A DNA stretch of 39,572 nucleotides, from positions 1-39,572 of the forward strand of contig CANGTR010000013.1 in NCBI GenBank assembly GCA_947456855.1, in the 5' to 3' direction. The notes under the pieces were generated by a model, which was given only the letters and a program-made list of their open reading frames with translations, had not been told where the DNA came from and did no database searches. Source of the stretch: Sphingobacteriia bacterium. GTDB lineage: Bacteria; Bacteroidota; Bacteroidia; Chitinophagales; Chitinophagaceae. A program made the position numbers and the translations under genes. Positions 16,438 through 23,762 of this stretch are shown here, piece after piece; positions within the stretch are counted from its first letter, which is position 1, and each line of letters opens with the position of its first letter.

Positions 16438-16677
16438 ATGAGCCATTTTGAACCACCTATCCATTGGGCCGATCATGAAGATATTGCTATGAAATTGTAT
16501 GAAAGATTTGGAGCCGATTTCAATGAAGGTAAAATATACAGGGTTCGTTTTACCGATTTGTTAGAATGGATTTTAGCCATCCCTAATTTTGATGGAACCA
16601 GAGAACAAAGTACCGAAGGTCATTTGGAAATGATTCAAAGTGCCTGGGTATACGAATGGAGAGATAATCAGTCTTAG
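16438..16677 (+). CDS. iscX: IscX-like Fe-S assembly protein
   Basis: The 79-residue acidic protein matches IscX/YfhJ (66 residues in E. coli): HWADHEDIAMKLYERFGADF corresponds to the [20 protein letters not shown] region, RVRFTDLLEWILAIPNFDG to the VRFTDMHQWICDLEDFDD region, and the end LEMIQSAWVYEW to LEAILLVWLDEA. IscX binds IscS and modulates cluster assembly, possibly as an iron-dependent regulator. Its place directly after fdx copies the enterobacterial isc operon order and supports the call. Confidence 0.9.
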   Translation: MSHFEPPIHWADHEDIAMKLYERFGADFNEGKIYRVRFTDLLEWILAIPNFDGTREQSTEGHLEMIQSAWVYEWRDNQS

Positions 16678-16721
16678 GTATTTATTTTCTTTTTAAGTTT
16701 TCGTTTAGTTAACTTTAGTTT

Positions 16722-17237
16722 ATGTTAGACCAATTCAAGCATATCACCCATTTTGTTTTTGATGTTGATGGAGTGCTTACTGATGGTAATTTATTGATTT
16801 TACCAGATGGTTTGATGGCGAGAAGAATGAATATTAAAGATGGTTATGCTCTGCAGTTAGCCGTAAAAAAGGGGTATAGGATTACGATTATTTCCGGTGG
16901 AAATTCGCCTGAAGTAAAAGATCGATTGAATAAATTGGGCATTACAGAAGTGTATATGCAGGTTGCAGATAAATTATCACTATTGCAATCGCTCATGACC
17001 AAGCATCAAAGTAATGCCAACTGCTTTTTGTTTATGGGGGATGATATCCCTGATTTAAAATGCATGCAAATTGTTGGATTGCCTACCTGCCCTTCGGACG
17101 CGGTGAATGAAATTAAAGAATGCGCTACCTATATTTCAGCACTAAAAGGTGGGGAAGGATGTGTTAGAGATGTTATTGAAAAAGTATTGAAATTGCGTGA
17201 AGATTGGAATGACGATTTTCAAATTAGAGCTCAATAA
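16722..17237 (+). CDS. kdsC: HAD-family phosphatase, KdsC-like (KDO 8-phosphate phosphatase)
   Basis: The 171-residue protein is a cap-less HAD phosphatase. Its motif I FVFDVDGVLTDG (Asp14 nucleophile, Asp16), motif II TIISGGNSPEV, the Lys of QVADKLSLL and motif III FMGDDIPDLKCM are all in place and typical of KdsC, which releases phosphate from KDO 8-phosphate in LPS synthesis. A close relative (N-acylneuraminate 9-phosphatase-like) cannot be excluded. The start is preceded by TAACTTTAG ending 3 bp before the ATG, a weaker version of the leaderless arrangement at rlmB and the desaturase gene. The stop is followed within 14 bp by the first heptamer array. Confidence 0.87.
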   Translation: MLDQFKHITHFVFDVDGVLTDGNLLILPDGLMARRMNIKDGYALQLAVKKGYRITIISGGNSPEVKDRLNKLGITEVYMQVADKLSLLQSLMTKHQSNANCFLFMGDDIPDLKCMQIVGLPTCPSDAVNEIKECATYISALKGGEGCVRDVIEKVLKLREDWNDDFQIRAQ

Positions 17238-17251
17238 AAAGAAGAATTAAG

Positions 17252-17349
17252 AGATAAGAGATAAAAGATAAGAGATAAAAGATAAGAGATAAAAGATAAG
17301 AGATAAAAGATAAGAGATAAAAGATAAGAGATACTAGATAAAAGATACG
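17252..17349 (+). repeat. Heptanucleotide array A (14 units) after kdsC
   Basis: Fourteen uninterrupted 7-bp units; the first eleven alternate strictly AGATAAG / AGATAAA, followed by AGATACT, AGATAAA and AGATACG. The purine-rich strand is the sense strand of kdsC, whose stop codon ends 14 bp before. The preceding bases (AATTAAG) resemble a decayed unit. Confidence 0.95.
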
Positions 17350-17371
17350 ATTAGGAGTTTGTCCCGATAAC

Positions 17372-17409
17372 CCAATAACCCAACAACCAATAACCCAACA
17401 ACCAATAAC
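17372..17409 (+). repeat. 15-bp tandem repeat, 2.5 copies
   Basis: CCAATAACCCAACAA occurs twice in tandem (17372-17386, 17387-17401) and is followed by a partial third copy (17402-17409). It lies between heptamer array A and the UbiA start and has no sequence relation to the heptamer. Purine content switches strand here. Confidence 0.9.
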
Positions 17410-17416
17410 TTAATAC

Positions 17417-18358
17417 TTGAAATTAGTTGCTGCATTTTTTAGATTAATAAGATGGCCGAATCTTCTGTTTATTGTTATTACACAATTGCTATTTGAATAT
17501 TGTATCTACGAAAGAGTTTATCCAGAAATTGTTGGGGTTGACATTACCGAAGAATTGCGTTTTATTGCATTGATCATTGCATCCGTTTTTATTGCTGCAG
17601 CCGGATATATTATCAATGATTACTTCGATCATAATATTGATCAAATTAATAAGCCAGACAAAGTGGTGGTAAATACCATCATTAGTAGACGTTGGGTTAT
17701 TTTTTGGCATATGCTTCTAAGCTTATTGGGGTTGTATTTAACTGCGTATGCATTGCCTTTAAATAAATACTGGCATTTAGTATTGGGTAATATGGCTTCA
17801 ATTGTAGCACTATGGTTGTACTCAACTACTTTTAAAAAGAAATTGCTTATTGGAAACGTCATTATTTCTTTGTTAACTGCTTGGGTAATTATTGTTTTGT
17901 TTTTTTCAAAGTATCCATTGAGCGAAGATTTAATCAATGCAAATCTGCATCAAAGAGTTAGGTTTTTTAGATTGATGATTGTATATGCATCATTTGCTTT
18001 TATCATTTCATTAATTAGAGAAGTAGTAAAAGATATGGAAGATATAGCTGGGGATCAAAAATATGGATGCACAACTATGCCCATAGTGTGGGGTATTAAT
18101 GCGAGTAAAGTTTTTGTAGCTGTTTGGACCATTGTTTTAATTGCTGCTTTAATCATCTTGCAATTATATGTAGTGGGAATGGGATGGTGGTTAAGTGCAT
18201 TGTATTGTATTGCACTCATCGTTTTTCCTTTATTCATAGTGCTAAAGAAGTTGTACAATGCTAAACAACCTGCAGACTATCATCTAATCAGCAGTTTGAT
18301 TAAACTAATCATGTTTACAGGAATTCTTTCGATGTTGTTTTTTAGATATTATCAATAA
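17417..18358 (+). CDS. UbiA-family prenyltransferase
   Basis: The 313-residue membrane protein has about eight or nine hydrophobic segments. It carries the two Asp-rich UbiA motifs: INDYFDHNIDQINKPDK (first, NDxxD) and REVVKDMEDIAGDQKYG (second, DxxxD-like). The family transfers prenyl groups to aromatic or glycerol acceptors; the close Bacteroidota relatives are annotated as geranylgeranylglycerol-phosphate synthase-like, but the acceptor here is unknown. No ATG or GTG is available near the conserved N-terminus (KLVAAFFRLIRWPNLLFIV), so the TTG at 17417 is taken as start. It lies just after the 15-bp repeat and 25 bp before maf, with which it is probably cotranscribed. Confidence 0.85.
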   Translation: MKLVAAFFRLIRWPNLLFIVITQLLFEYCIYERVYPEIVGVDITEELRFIALIIASVFIAAAGYIINDYFDHNIDQINKPDKVVVNTIISRRWVIFWHMLLSLLGLYLTAYALPLNKYWHLVLGNMASIVALWLYSTTFKKKLLIGNVIISLLTAWVIIVLFFSKYPLSEDLINANLHQRVRFFRLMIVYASFAFIISLIREVVKDMEDIAGDQKYGCTTMPIVWGINASKVFVAVWTIVLIAALIILQLYVVGMGWWLSALYCIALIVFPLFIVLKKLYNAKQPADYHLISSLIKLIMFTGILSMLFFRYYQ

Positions 18359-18383
18359 CTGTAGGCAGTTCAATATTATTTAC

Positions 18384-18974
18384 ATGAATGAAATTATCCT
18401 AGCTTCTCAATCTCCTAGAAGAAAACAGCTATTAGAATGGGCCGAAATTCCTTTTAAAATAGTTGTAAAATCTACTGATGAATCTTTTCCTGCTGATCTT
18501 GAGGTTGAAAAAGTGCCTATTCACATTGCAATAAATAAAGCGAAGGCAGTAATTGATTATTTAGAAAAGATACAAAATATAAAACCAGCAACAATTGTTT
18601 TAGCAGCCGATACCATTGTGGTATTAGACAATCAAGTTATTAATAAGCCCATTGATAGAAAAGAAGCAATTGCAATGTTAACGAGTTTGTCGGGGAAAGA
18701 ACATCGGGTAATTACCGGTGTAGTATTAAAGAACGCAATCAAAGAGCATTCTTTTTCTGTAACTACACATGTACAATTTCATTCGCTCACCATAGAGCAA
18801 ATTGAGTTTTATGTTGATCGGTATAAACCTTACGATAAAGCAGGATCCTATGCCATTCAGGAATGGATTGGAGTGGTTGGGATAGCTGCCATCAATGGCG
18901 ATTTTTACAATGTGATGGGCCTCCCAGTTGCATCTGTTGTTAAAGCTTTAACGCTTTTCAATCCTCAACATTAG
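18384..18974 (+). CDS. maf: Maf-family nucleotide pyrophosphatase
   Basis: The 196-residue protein has the Maf signature ILASQSPRRKQLLEW at the N-terminus, the catalytic-region motifs ADTIVVLDNQVINKPID and SLSGKEHRVITGV, and YKPYDKAGSYAIQEWIG. Maf/YhdE enzymes hydrolyse dTTP/UTP (or m7GTP) to the monophosphate and act as house-cleaning pyrophosphatases. The PYDKAGSYAIQ(E/G) signature favours the dTTP/UTP subfamily. It follows the UbiA gene by 25 bp. It converges with the OsmC gene, with 29 bp between stops and no obvious terminator. Confidence 0.93.
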   Translation: MNEIILASQSPRRKQLLEWAEIPFKIVVKSTDESFPADLEVEKVPIHIAINKAKAVIDYLEKIQNIKPATIVLAADTIVVLDNQVINKPIDRKEAIAMLTSLSGKEHRVITGVVLKNAIKEHSFSVTTHVQFHSLTIEQIEFYVDRYKPYDKAGSYAIQEWIGVVGIAAINGDFYNVMGLPVASVVKALTLFNPQH

Positions 18975-19003
18975 GCAACGATTTAATCCCAATTTGAGTC
19001 TAA

Positions 19004-19408
19004 TTACCAATTGAAGCTGAATTCCCTTTCACAATCAGGATGTAAAGTTCTTTCAACAGGGCAGTTTCGGGCAGTATTTTCCAAAATGACTTTTTCTTTA
19101 TCTTCGATTTGTAAGGTTTTTGGAAAATGAATATGAACCACAATTTTACTGATTCTTCTGGGGTCTGAAGCCATGATTTTGGTTACATCGGCAGTAGTGC
19201 CGTCGAGTAAAATATTCATTGTTTTGGCCTTAATGCCCATTGTTGTGATCATACAAGTGGCCAATGCAGTGGCAATCAAATCGGTAGGGGAAAACCTTTC
19301 TCCTTTGCCTTGGTTGTCGGTTGGGGCATCTGTTTCAATTGTTGTTCCACTTTGAAGATGGGTTGCCGTTGTTCTTAAATCGGAATTATAAATAATTTGT
19401 GAAGTCAT
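19004..19408 (-). CDS. OsmC-family peroxide-resistance protein
   Basis: The 134-residue protein belongs to the OsmC/Ohr superfamily. A first cysteine (Cys52) is in PTDLIATALATCMITTM and further cysteines Cys116 and Cys126 are in CPVERTLHPDCE, fitting a thiol peroxidase. The length and the TDAPTDNQGKGERFSPTDL segment suit the YhfA-like/OsmC-like subgroup rather than true Ohr. Organic hydroperoxide is the usual family substrate; the one here is unknown. It is divergent from the secreted-protein gene at 19448 with only 39 bp between the starts, so both promoters must overlap that gap or the coding starts. Confidence 0.85.
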   Translation of the reverse strand: MTSQIIYNSDLRTTATHLQSGTTIETDAPTDNQGKGERFSPTDLIATALATCMITTMGIKAKTMNILLDGTTADVTKIMASDPRRISKIVVHIHFPKTLQIEDKEKVILENTARNCPVERTLHPDCEREFSFNW

Positions 19409-19447
19409 TGCATCAATTTTGACCTAAATTTACACGTAACAAATCAC

Positions 19448-20278
19448 ATGGAAGTGAAGAAACTAATTTTTGTATTTATTTTATTTTCGGGCACAAGATT
19501 GTTGGCTCAACAAAATCCTGCTCCTACATCAGCTGTAAGTAAGTACCAAAAGAAATTAGAAAAAAGAGAAAAAATCAATCAACTCATCAAACAAGAAGAA
19601 GAGGGGGCATTGATTTTTGATAAACAATCTGCCTTTGCAATTAAGCTAAATACCGATGGTTGGGGATTTTTTTATGAGAAAGGGAAATATAAAACAACTA
19701 CTAAAACAAGTCTTTGGTGGATTGAGTTTGGAGAGCGAAAAAGTATAAAGGAAGAGCGGGTGCCAACCATTTCTCAATCGCAAGGTTTTATCATTGTATC
19801 CAGTTATATTTATGGAAAACAAAATAATGCTTATTTTCTAAAAGCGGGCTTTGGTCAGCAAAAACTCATTGGTGGTAAAGGAAACAAGAATGGGGTAGCT
19901 GTTTCTGCCATTTATGGGGGAGGAATTAGTGCTGGTTTGTTAAAACCCTATTATTTAGAAATACAGAACCCTACCAATGGTGCAAGGGAATCTATCAGAT
20001 ACAGCCCTGCCAATGAAAAATTATTTTTAGACCCAACTATTATTTTGGGAAAAAGCGGCTTAGGAAAAGGGTTTGGCGAGATTAAATTTGTGCCAGGAGC
20101 TCATGTTCGAACAGCTTTAAGATTCGATTATGGCAGGTATAATGAAGTGCTTTCCGCCATTGAAATTGGGGTCAATGCTGAGTTTTATTCCCAAAAAATG
20201 CCCATTGTATTGTTAAATAAAGAAAATAATTTCTTTTTCAATGCCTATGCTGCAATAACATTCGGTAAAAGAAAGTAA
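19448..20278 (+). CDS. Secreted protein of unknown function, possible beta-barrel
   Basis: I do not recognise the family with certainty. The 276-residue product has a signal peptide (KKLIFVFILFSGTRLLAQ, cleavage after about residue 20), a charged linker (SKYQKKLEKREKINQLIKQEE), then alternating hydrophobic/aromatic strands (FAIKLNTDGWGFFYEKGKYK, IIVSSYIYGKQNNAYFLKAG, NFFFNAYAAITFGKRK), ending in an aromatic-rich strand as in outer-membrane barrels. Proteins of this sort, unnamed, are common in Bacteroidota. A weak -7 box TAAATTTAC lies at 19425-19433. It precedes lipA by 34 bp, but lipA has its own promoter box. Confidence 0.6.
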   Translation: MEVKKLIFVFILFSGTRLLAQQNPAPTSAVSKYQKKLEKREKINQLIKQEEEGALIFDKQSAFAIKLNTDGWGFFYEKGKYKTTTKTSLWWIEFGERKSIKEERVPTISQSQGFIIVSSYIYGKQNNAYFLKAGFGQQKLIGGKGNKNGVAVSAIYGGGISAGLLKPYYLEIQNPTNGARESIRYSPANEKLFLDPTIILGKSGLGKGFGEIKFVPGAHVRTALRFDYGRYNEVLSAIEIGVNAEFYSQKMPIVLLNKENNFFFNAYAAITFGKRK

Positions 20279-20280
20279 TG

Positions 20281-20289
20281 TAAATTTGT
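20281..20289 (+). promoter_or_regulatory. -7 element upstream of lipA
   Basis: TAAATTTGT matches TAnnTTTG and lies 23 bp before the lipA ATG, immediately after the stop of the preceding gene. No good -33 box is seen. Confidence 0.35.
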
Positions 20290-20312
20290 AATTCATTTTA
20301 CACAAATAGTAC

Positions 20313-21245
20313 ATGCAAGAATTACCAGTTATTTCTACAATAGATAATACGCTACAGGAAGAATTACCGCTTAAAAAGCCCAATTGGTTAAGGGTAAAAT
20401 TGCCATTGGGGGAAAGTTACAAACATGTTAGAGGATTAGTAGACAAACACAAATTGCATACTATTTGCGAAAGTGGTAATTGTCCTAATATGGGAGAATG
20501 CTGGGGTGAAGGGACTGCCACCTTTATGATATTGGGAAATGTTTGCACAAGAAGTTGCGGCTTTTGTGCAGTAGCAACTGGCCGCCCCGGTTCTGTTGAT
20601 TGGGACGAACCTCAAAGAGTTGCAGAAGCCATTCATTTAATGAAAGTAAAGCATGCAGTGGTAACCAGCGTAGATAGAGACGAACTCAAAGATGGCGGAT
20701 CCATCATTTGGTACAATACCATCAAAGCCATTAAAAACCTCAATCCAAATACTACATTAGAAACCTTGATACCGGATTTTAGGGGCTTTAAAGATCAGAT
20801 TCAAAGAGTTATTGAAGCTGCACCAGAAGTGGTGAGTCATAATATGGAAACGGTTGAGCGAATTACCAAACAAGTTAGAATTCAAGCAAAATATCTTAGG
20901 AGCTTAGAAGTATTAGCAACCCTCAAGCAAGGAGGCATGCGAACCAAAACAGGAATTATGTTGGGCTTAGGAGAAACCAAAGAAGAAGTAATTCAAACGA
21001 TGCAAGACTTGGTGAATGTAGGTACTGATGTATTAACGCTTGGGCAATATTTACAACCCACCAAAAAACATTTGAAAGTGCAAAGATTCGTACATCCCGA
21101 TGAATTTGCAGAACTCAGAGAGATTGGATACACTATTGGATTTGATTATGTTGAAAGCGGCCCCTTAGTCCGATCTTCTTACCATAGTGAAAAACATGTG
21201 ATTCCTGGTTACGGAAAAAATAAATGGTTGAATGAAAAATTGTAG
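20313..21245 (+). CDS. lipA: Lipoyl synthase
   Basis: This 310-residue radical-SAM enzyme inserts two sulfur atoms into protein-bound octanoyl groups. The SAM-binding CTRSCGFC motif (CxxxCxxC) and the LipA-specific auxiliary-cluster motif [12 protein letters not shown] (Cx4Cx5C) are present, as is the C-terminal RSSYHSEK that supplies the Ser ligand of the auxiliary cluster. Length and order are normal. lipB is not in the window. The gene is followed after 37 bp by the phosphodiester glycosidase gene. Two [4Fe-4S] clusters link it functionally to Fe-S assembly genes such as fdx and iscX nearby, though that need not mean coregulation. Confidence 0.97.
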   Translation: MQELPVISTIDNTLQEELPLKKPNWLRVKLPLGESYKHVRGLVDKHKLHTICESGNCPNMGECWGEGTATFMILGNVCTRSCGFCAVATGRPGSVDWDEPQRVAEAIHLMKVKHAVVTSVDRDELKDGGSIIWYNTIKAIKNLNPNTTLETLIPDFRGFKDQIQRVIEAAPEVVSHNMETVERITKQVRIQAKYLRSLEVLATLKQGGMRTKTGIMLGLGETKEEVIQTMQDLVNVGTDVLTLGQYLQPTKKHLKVQRFVHPDEFAELREIGYTIGFDYVESGPLVRSSYHSEKHVIPGYGKNKWLNEKL

Positions 21246-21282
21246 TAATTGTTAACCTTCGAAAAATATTTCCCAATCACTA

Positions 21283-22224
21283 ATGCGAATTATTCAGTTT
21301 TTTCTTTTATGCCCGATTTTTTGTTCGGCACAATTAAAATGGATTAATGTAGATTCCATGTATCAGCCATTGCCCAATGGGGTTCATGTATATTTTTCCA
21401 ATGATTCAATTGACGGAAAACCCAATCGGGCTTTCTATGTTAGCGCTCATTTGAAAGCGCATTCATTGAATTTTACCACTCAAGTGGGAAATGGCAAAAG
21501 ATTTACTCCTTCAGAATATTTTGTAAAAGAATCCGATCCATTATTGGTGGTGAATGCTACTTTTTTTGAATTTGTGCGTAATAGCAATTTGAATATGGTA
21601 GTGAAAGATGGCAAAATGCTTGCTTATAATTTGCATACAATTGCAGGAAAAGGAAAAGACACGCTAACTTATCGCCATCCATTTGGAAGTGCTATTGGAA
21701 TATCTAAAAATAGGAGGGCAGACATTGCCTGGACTTTTACTGATTCGTCCAATCAATATGCTTTGGCAAATCAAACACCCATTAGTGCAATTAAAGATTC
21801 TTCTAGAATATTGAGCAACAAATTGATTGGTACATTAGGCGATTTTAAAAAATGGAAAGTAGAAACTGCCATAGGAGGGGGGCCAGTTTTAGTGCAAGAA
21901 GGAAAAATAAAAATCACCAACAATGAAGAATTGAAATTTTCGGGAAAGGCACTCTATGATAAACATCCTAGAACGGCCATGGGCTATACAAAAGATGGTC
22001 TATTAATTGTGATGGCTATTGAAGGTAGGTTTCCTGGTAAAGCAGAGGGTGCTAACTTGGAGCAGTTGGCAAAAATTTTAATTGGTGTTGGATGCGAGGA
22101 AGCATTGAATTTGGATGGAGGAGGAAGCAGTTGTTTATTGGTTAATGGAAAGCAAACCATAACACCAAGTGATAAAGAAGGACAGAGACCTGTGCCAGCG
22201 GTTTTTTTGATAAAAAACAAATGA
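21283..22224 (+). CDS. Secreted phosphodiester glycosidase family protein (NAGPA/DUF2233)
   Basis: The 313-residue protein has a signal peptide (MRIIQFFLLCPIFCSAQ). Its core is typical of the NAGPA domain (uncovering-enzyme family): VVNATFFEF near residue 90, GGGPVLVQEGKI, HPRTAMGYTKDGLLIVMAIEG, EALNLDGGGSSCLLVNGK and RPVPAVFLI. The family removes N-acetylglucosamine from phosphodiesters and in bacteria is thought to act on cell-surface polymers; the substrate here is unknown. The TGA stop is in register with the downstream heptamer array, which begins one base after it. Confidence 0.87.
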   Translation: MRIIQFFLLCPIFCSAQLKWINVDSMYQPLPNGVHVYFSNDSIDGKPNRAFYVSAHLKAHSLNFTTQVGNGKRFTPSEYFVKESDPLLVVNATFFEFVRNSNLNMVVKDGKMLAYNLHTIAGKGKDTLTYRHPFGSAIGISKNRRADIAWTFTDSSNQYALANQTPISAIKDSSRILSNKLIGTLGDFKKWKVETAIGGGPVLVQEGKIKITNNEELKFSGKALYDKHPRTAMGYTKDGLLIVMAIEGRFPGKAEGANLEQLAKILIGVGCEEALNLDGGGSSCLLVNGKQTITPSDKEGQRPVPAVFLIKNK

Positions 22225-22225
22225 A

Positions 22226-22309
22226 AGATAAGAGATGAAAGATAAGAGATGAAAGATAAGAGATGAAAGATAAGAGATGAAAGATAAGAGATAAAAGATT
22301 AAAGATACT
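22226..22309 (+). repeat. Heptanucleotide array B1 (12 units) after the glycosidase gene
   Basis: Twelve 7-bp units: AGATAAG and AGATGAA alternate for nine units, then AGATAAA, AGATTAA, AGATACT. The purine-rich strand is the sense strand of the glycosidase gene, and the array starts 1 bp after its stop codon. It shares AGATAAG, AGATAAA and the late AGATACT unit with array A. Confidence 0.95.
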
Positions 22310-22332
22310 CTTTGAGACAATTTATTGTATCT

Positions 22333-22472
22333 CATAACTCATAACTCATAACTCATAACTCATAACTCATAACTCATAACTCATAACTCATAACTCATAT
22401 CTCATATCTCATAACTCATATCTCATAACTCATATCTCATAACTCATATCTCATAACTCATAACTCATATCT
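22333..22472 (-). repeat. Heptanucleotide array B2 (20 units) after the ROK kinase gene
   Basis: Exactly twenty units, read on the plus strand as CATAACT or CATATCT (minus strand AGTTATG or AGATATG). Nine CATAACT come first, then the two forms alternate. The array abuts the ROK gene stop codon (22473-22475) without a spacer. Its purine-rich strand is the ROK sense strand, so B1 and B2 face each other between two convergent genes; the 23-bp middle holds GATAC (22305-22309) and GTATC (22327-22331), a small dyad. Confidence 0.95.
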
Positions 22473-23468
22473 CTATTTCATCTCCCATACTAATGCACTT
22501 GCTCCCAATATAGCGGCATCAGATTCTTTCAAATGGCTTACCAATATTTTAACTTTATGTTGAAATACTTGAATCAAATTGGCTTCCATATATTCGCGAG
22601 TGGGTTTTAATATATAATCACCTGCTTTTGTAAGTCCGCCAAATAAAATAATGGCTTCTGGATTGGAGAATACTACAAAATTTGCTAAAGCCATACCCAG
22701 TATTTTACCAGTATAGTCAAAAATTTCTTTGGCCAATTCATCTCCTTCTATTGCTGCCAGATGCACTTGTTTAGCATCAATTTCAGCAATTGGAATATTT
22801 CTAAGTATACTTGGTTTATCCGATTTTTCTAAAAACTCCAAAGCATTCAAACGAACACCGGTTGCAGAAGCGTAACTCTCTAATGATCCGTGTTTTCCTG
22901 TTCCCTCGTGGTATCTTCCGTCTGGGATAATAATGGTATGCCCTAATTCGCCAGCAAACCCGTCGTGTCCATAAATCAATTTCCCATTGGCAACAATGCC
23001 GCTTCCCACACCAGTGCCCAATGTAATCATAATAAAATGCTGCATGTCTTTTGCAGCTCCATACATCATTTCACCAATTGCAGCAGCATTTGCATCATTG
23101 GTTAATACAACAGGTAATTTAAATTTATCTTCAATCATTTTACCGAAAGGGATAATTCCCTTCCATGGAAGATTGGCAGCATGTTCAATGGTGTTCTTGT
23201 AATAATTTCCATTGGGTGCGCCTATTCCAATTCCTTTGATTCTGCCTGCACCGCCAGCTTGTTCTATAAATGGCGCTAAACACGAATAGAGCTCATCAAT
23301 AAAAGGCCCCACTGTTAAATGCTTTTTGGTACTCATTTCTCCAGAGAACAGCAGATTGCCGACTTTATCTACAATACCAAATTTTGTTCCTGTGCCACCA
23401 ATATCTATTCCAATTGCCAATGGTTCCATTGCTTTATGAATAGTACCTTTTTCTTTTTTTTCACTCAT
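22473..23468 (-). CDS. ROK-family sugar kinase (glucokinase-like)
   Basis: The 331-residue protein has the ATP-binding GIDIGGTGTKFGIVDK motif near the N-terminus, the sugar-binding VLTNDANAAAIGE with catalytic Asp, ITLGTGVGSGIV and DGFAGELGHTII. ROK kinases normally carry a zinc site CxCGxxGCxE after GH; here it reads EGTGKHGSLE, all three Cys replaced, while the His of GELGH is kept. ROK glucokinases phosphorylate glucose, giving glucose 6-phosphate for glycolysis or glycogen. The neighbouring upstream sugar permease supports a sugar-kinase role. Specificity (glucose, mannose, fructose, GlcNAc) is not determinable. The repeats at 23507-23761 lie between it and the permease gene. Confidence 0.85.
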   Translation of the reverse strand: MSEKKEKGTIHKAMEPLAIGIDIGGTGTKFGIVDKVGNLLFSGEMSTKKHLTVGPFIDELYSCLAPFIEQAGGAGRIKGIGIGAPNGNYYKNTIEHAANLPWKGIIPFGKMIEDKFKLPVVLTNDANAAAIGEMMYGAAKDMQHFIMITLGTGVGSGIVANGKLIYGHDGFAGELGHTIIIPDGRYHEGTGKHGSLESYASATGVRLNALEFLEKSDKPSILRNIPIAEIDAKQVHLAAIEGDELAKEIFDYTGKILGMALANFVVFSNPEAIILFGGLTKAGDYILKPTREYMEANLIQVFQHKVKILVSHLKESDAAILGASALVWEMK

Positions 23469-23506
23469 CGTTATAATAGTTTACAATAGAACCTTAAGAG
23501 AATTAT

Positions 23507-23637
23507 GAATTAAGCGATATGAATTAAGCGATATAAATTAAGAGATATGAGATGCCTTTTTGAGATTAGAGATATGAATTAAGAGATATGAGATACCTTT
23601 TTGAGATAAGAGATATGAATTAAGAGATATGAGATAA
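23507..23637 (+). repeat. Array C-left: 14-bp and 41-bp tandem repeats upstream of the ROK gene
   Basis: GAATTAAGCGATAT is repeated at 23507-23520 and 23521-23534, with a third diverged copy at 23535-23548. A 41-bp unit, starting TTAAGAGATATGAGAT and containing CCTTTTTGAGAT, follows at 23538-23578 and 23579-23619, with the start of a third copy at 23620-23637. AGATATG heptamers tie it to the other arrays. Its purine strand is the plus strand, opposite to C-right; the junction holds AGATAAA and TTTATCT as a 7-bp stem (about 23632-23649). The ROK promoter, if separate, lies here or in 23469-23506. Confidence 0.85.
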
Positions 23638-23642
23638 ATTCT

Positions 23643-23761
23643 TTTATCTTTTCTCTCTTCTCTCTTATCTCTTCTCTCTTCTCTCTTATCTCTTATCTCT
23701 TCTCTCTTATCTTTTATCTCTTCTCTCTTATCTTTTATCTCTTCTCTCATATCTTTCCTCT
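23643..23761 (-). repeat. Heptanucleotide array C-right (17 units) after the permease gene
   Basis: Seventeen 7-bp units on the minus strand, mainly AGAGAAG, AGATAAA and AGATAAG in a partly regular 21-bp order. It starts 1 bp after the permease stop codon (23763-23765), with the purine-rich strand as the permease sense strand. Because three heptamers make 21 bp, one frame (from 23750) stays open and reads a heptapeptide repeat, REEIKDK; I do not regard it as a gene. Confidence 0.93.
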
Positions 23762-23762
23762 C

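Noticed and set aside
22135..22335. Minus-strand ORF reading through array B1 with LSFISYL repeats
   Set aside because: It is the reverse reading of the heptamer array and the glycosidase 3' end; it has no independent coding evidence.
17252..23761. Tandem arrays as a CRISPR locus
   Set aside because: Units are 7 bp without unique spacers and there are no cas genes in the window; they are microsatellite-like repeats.
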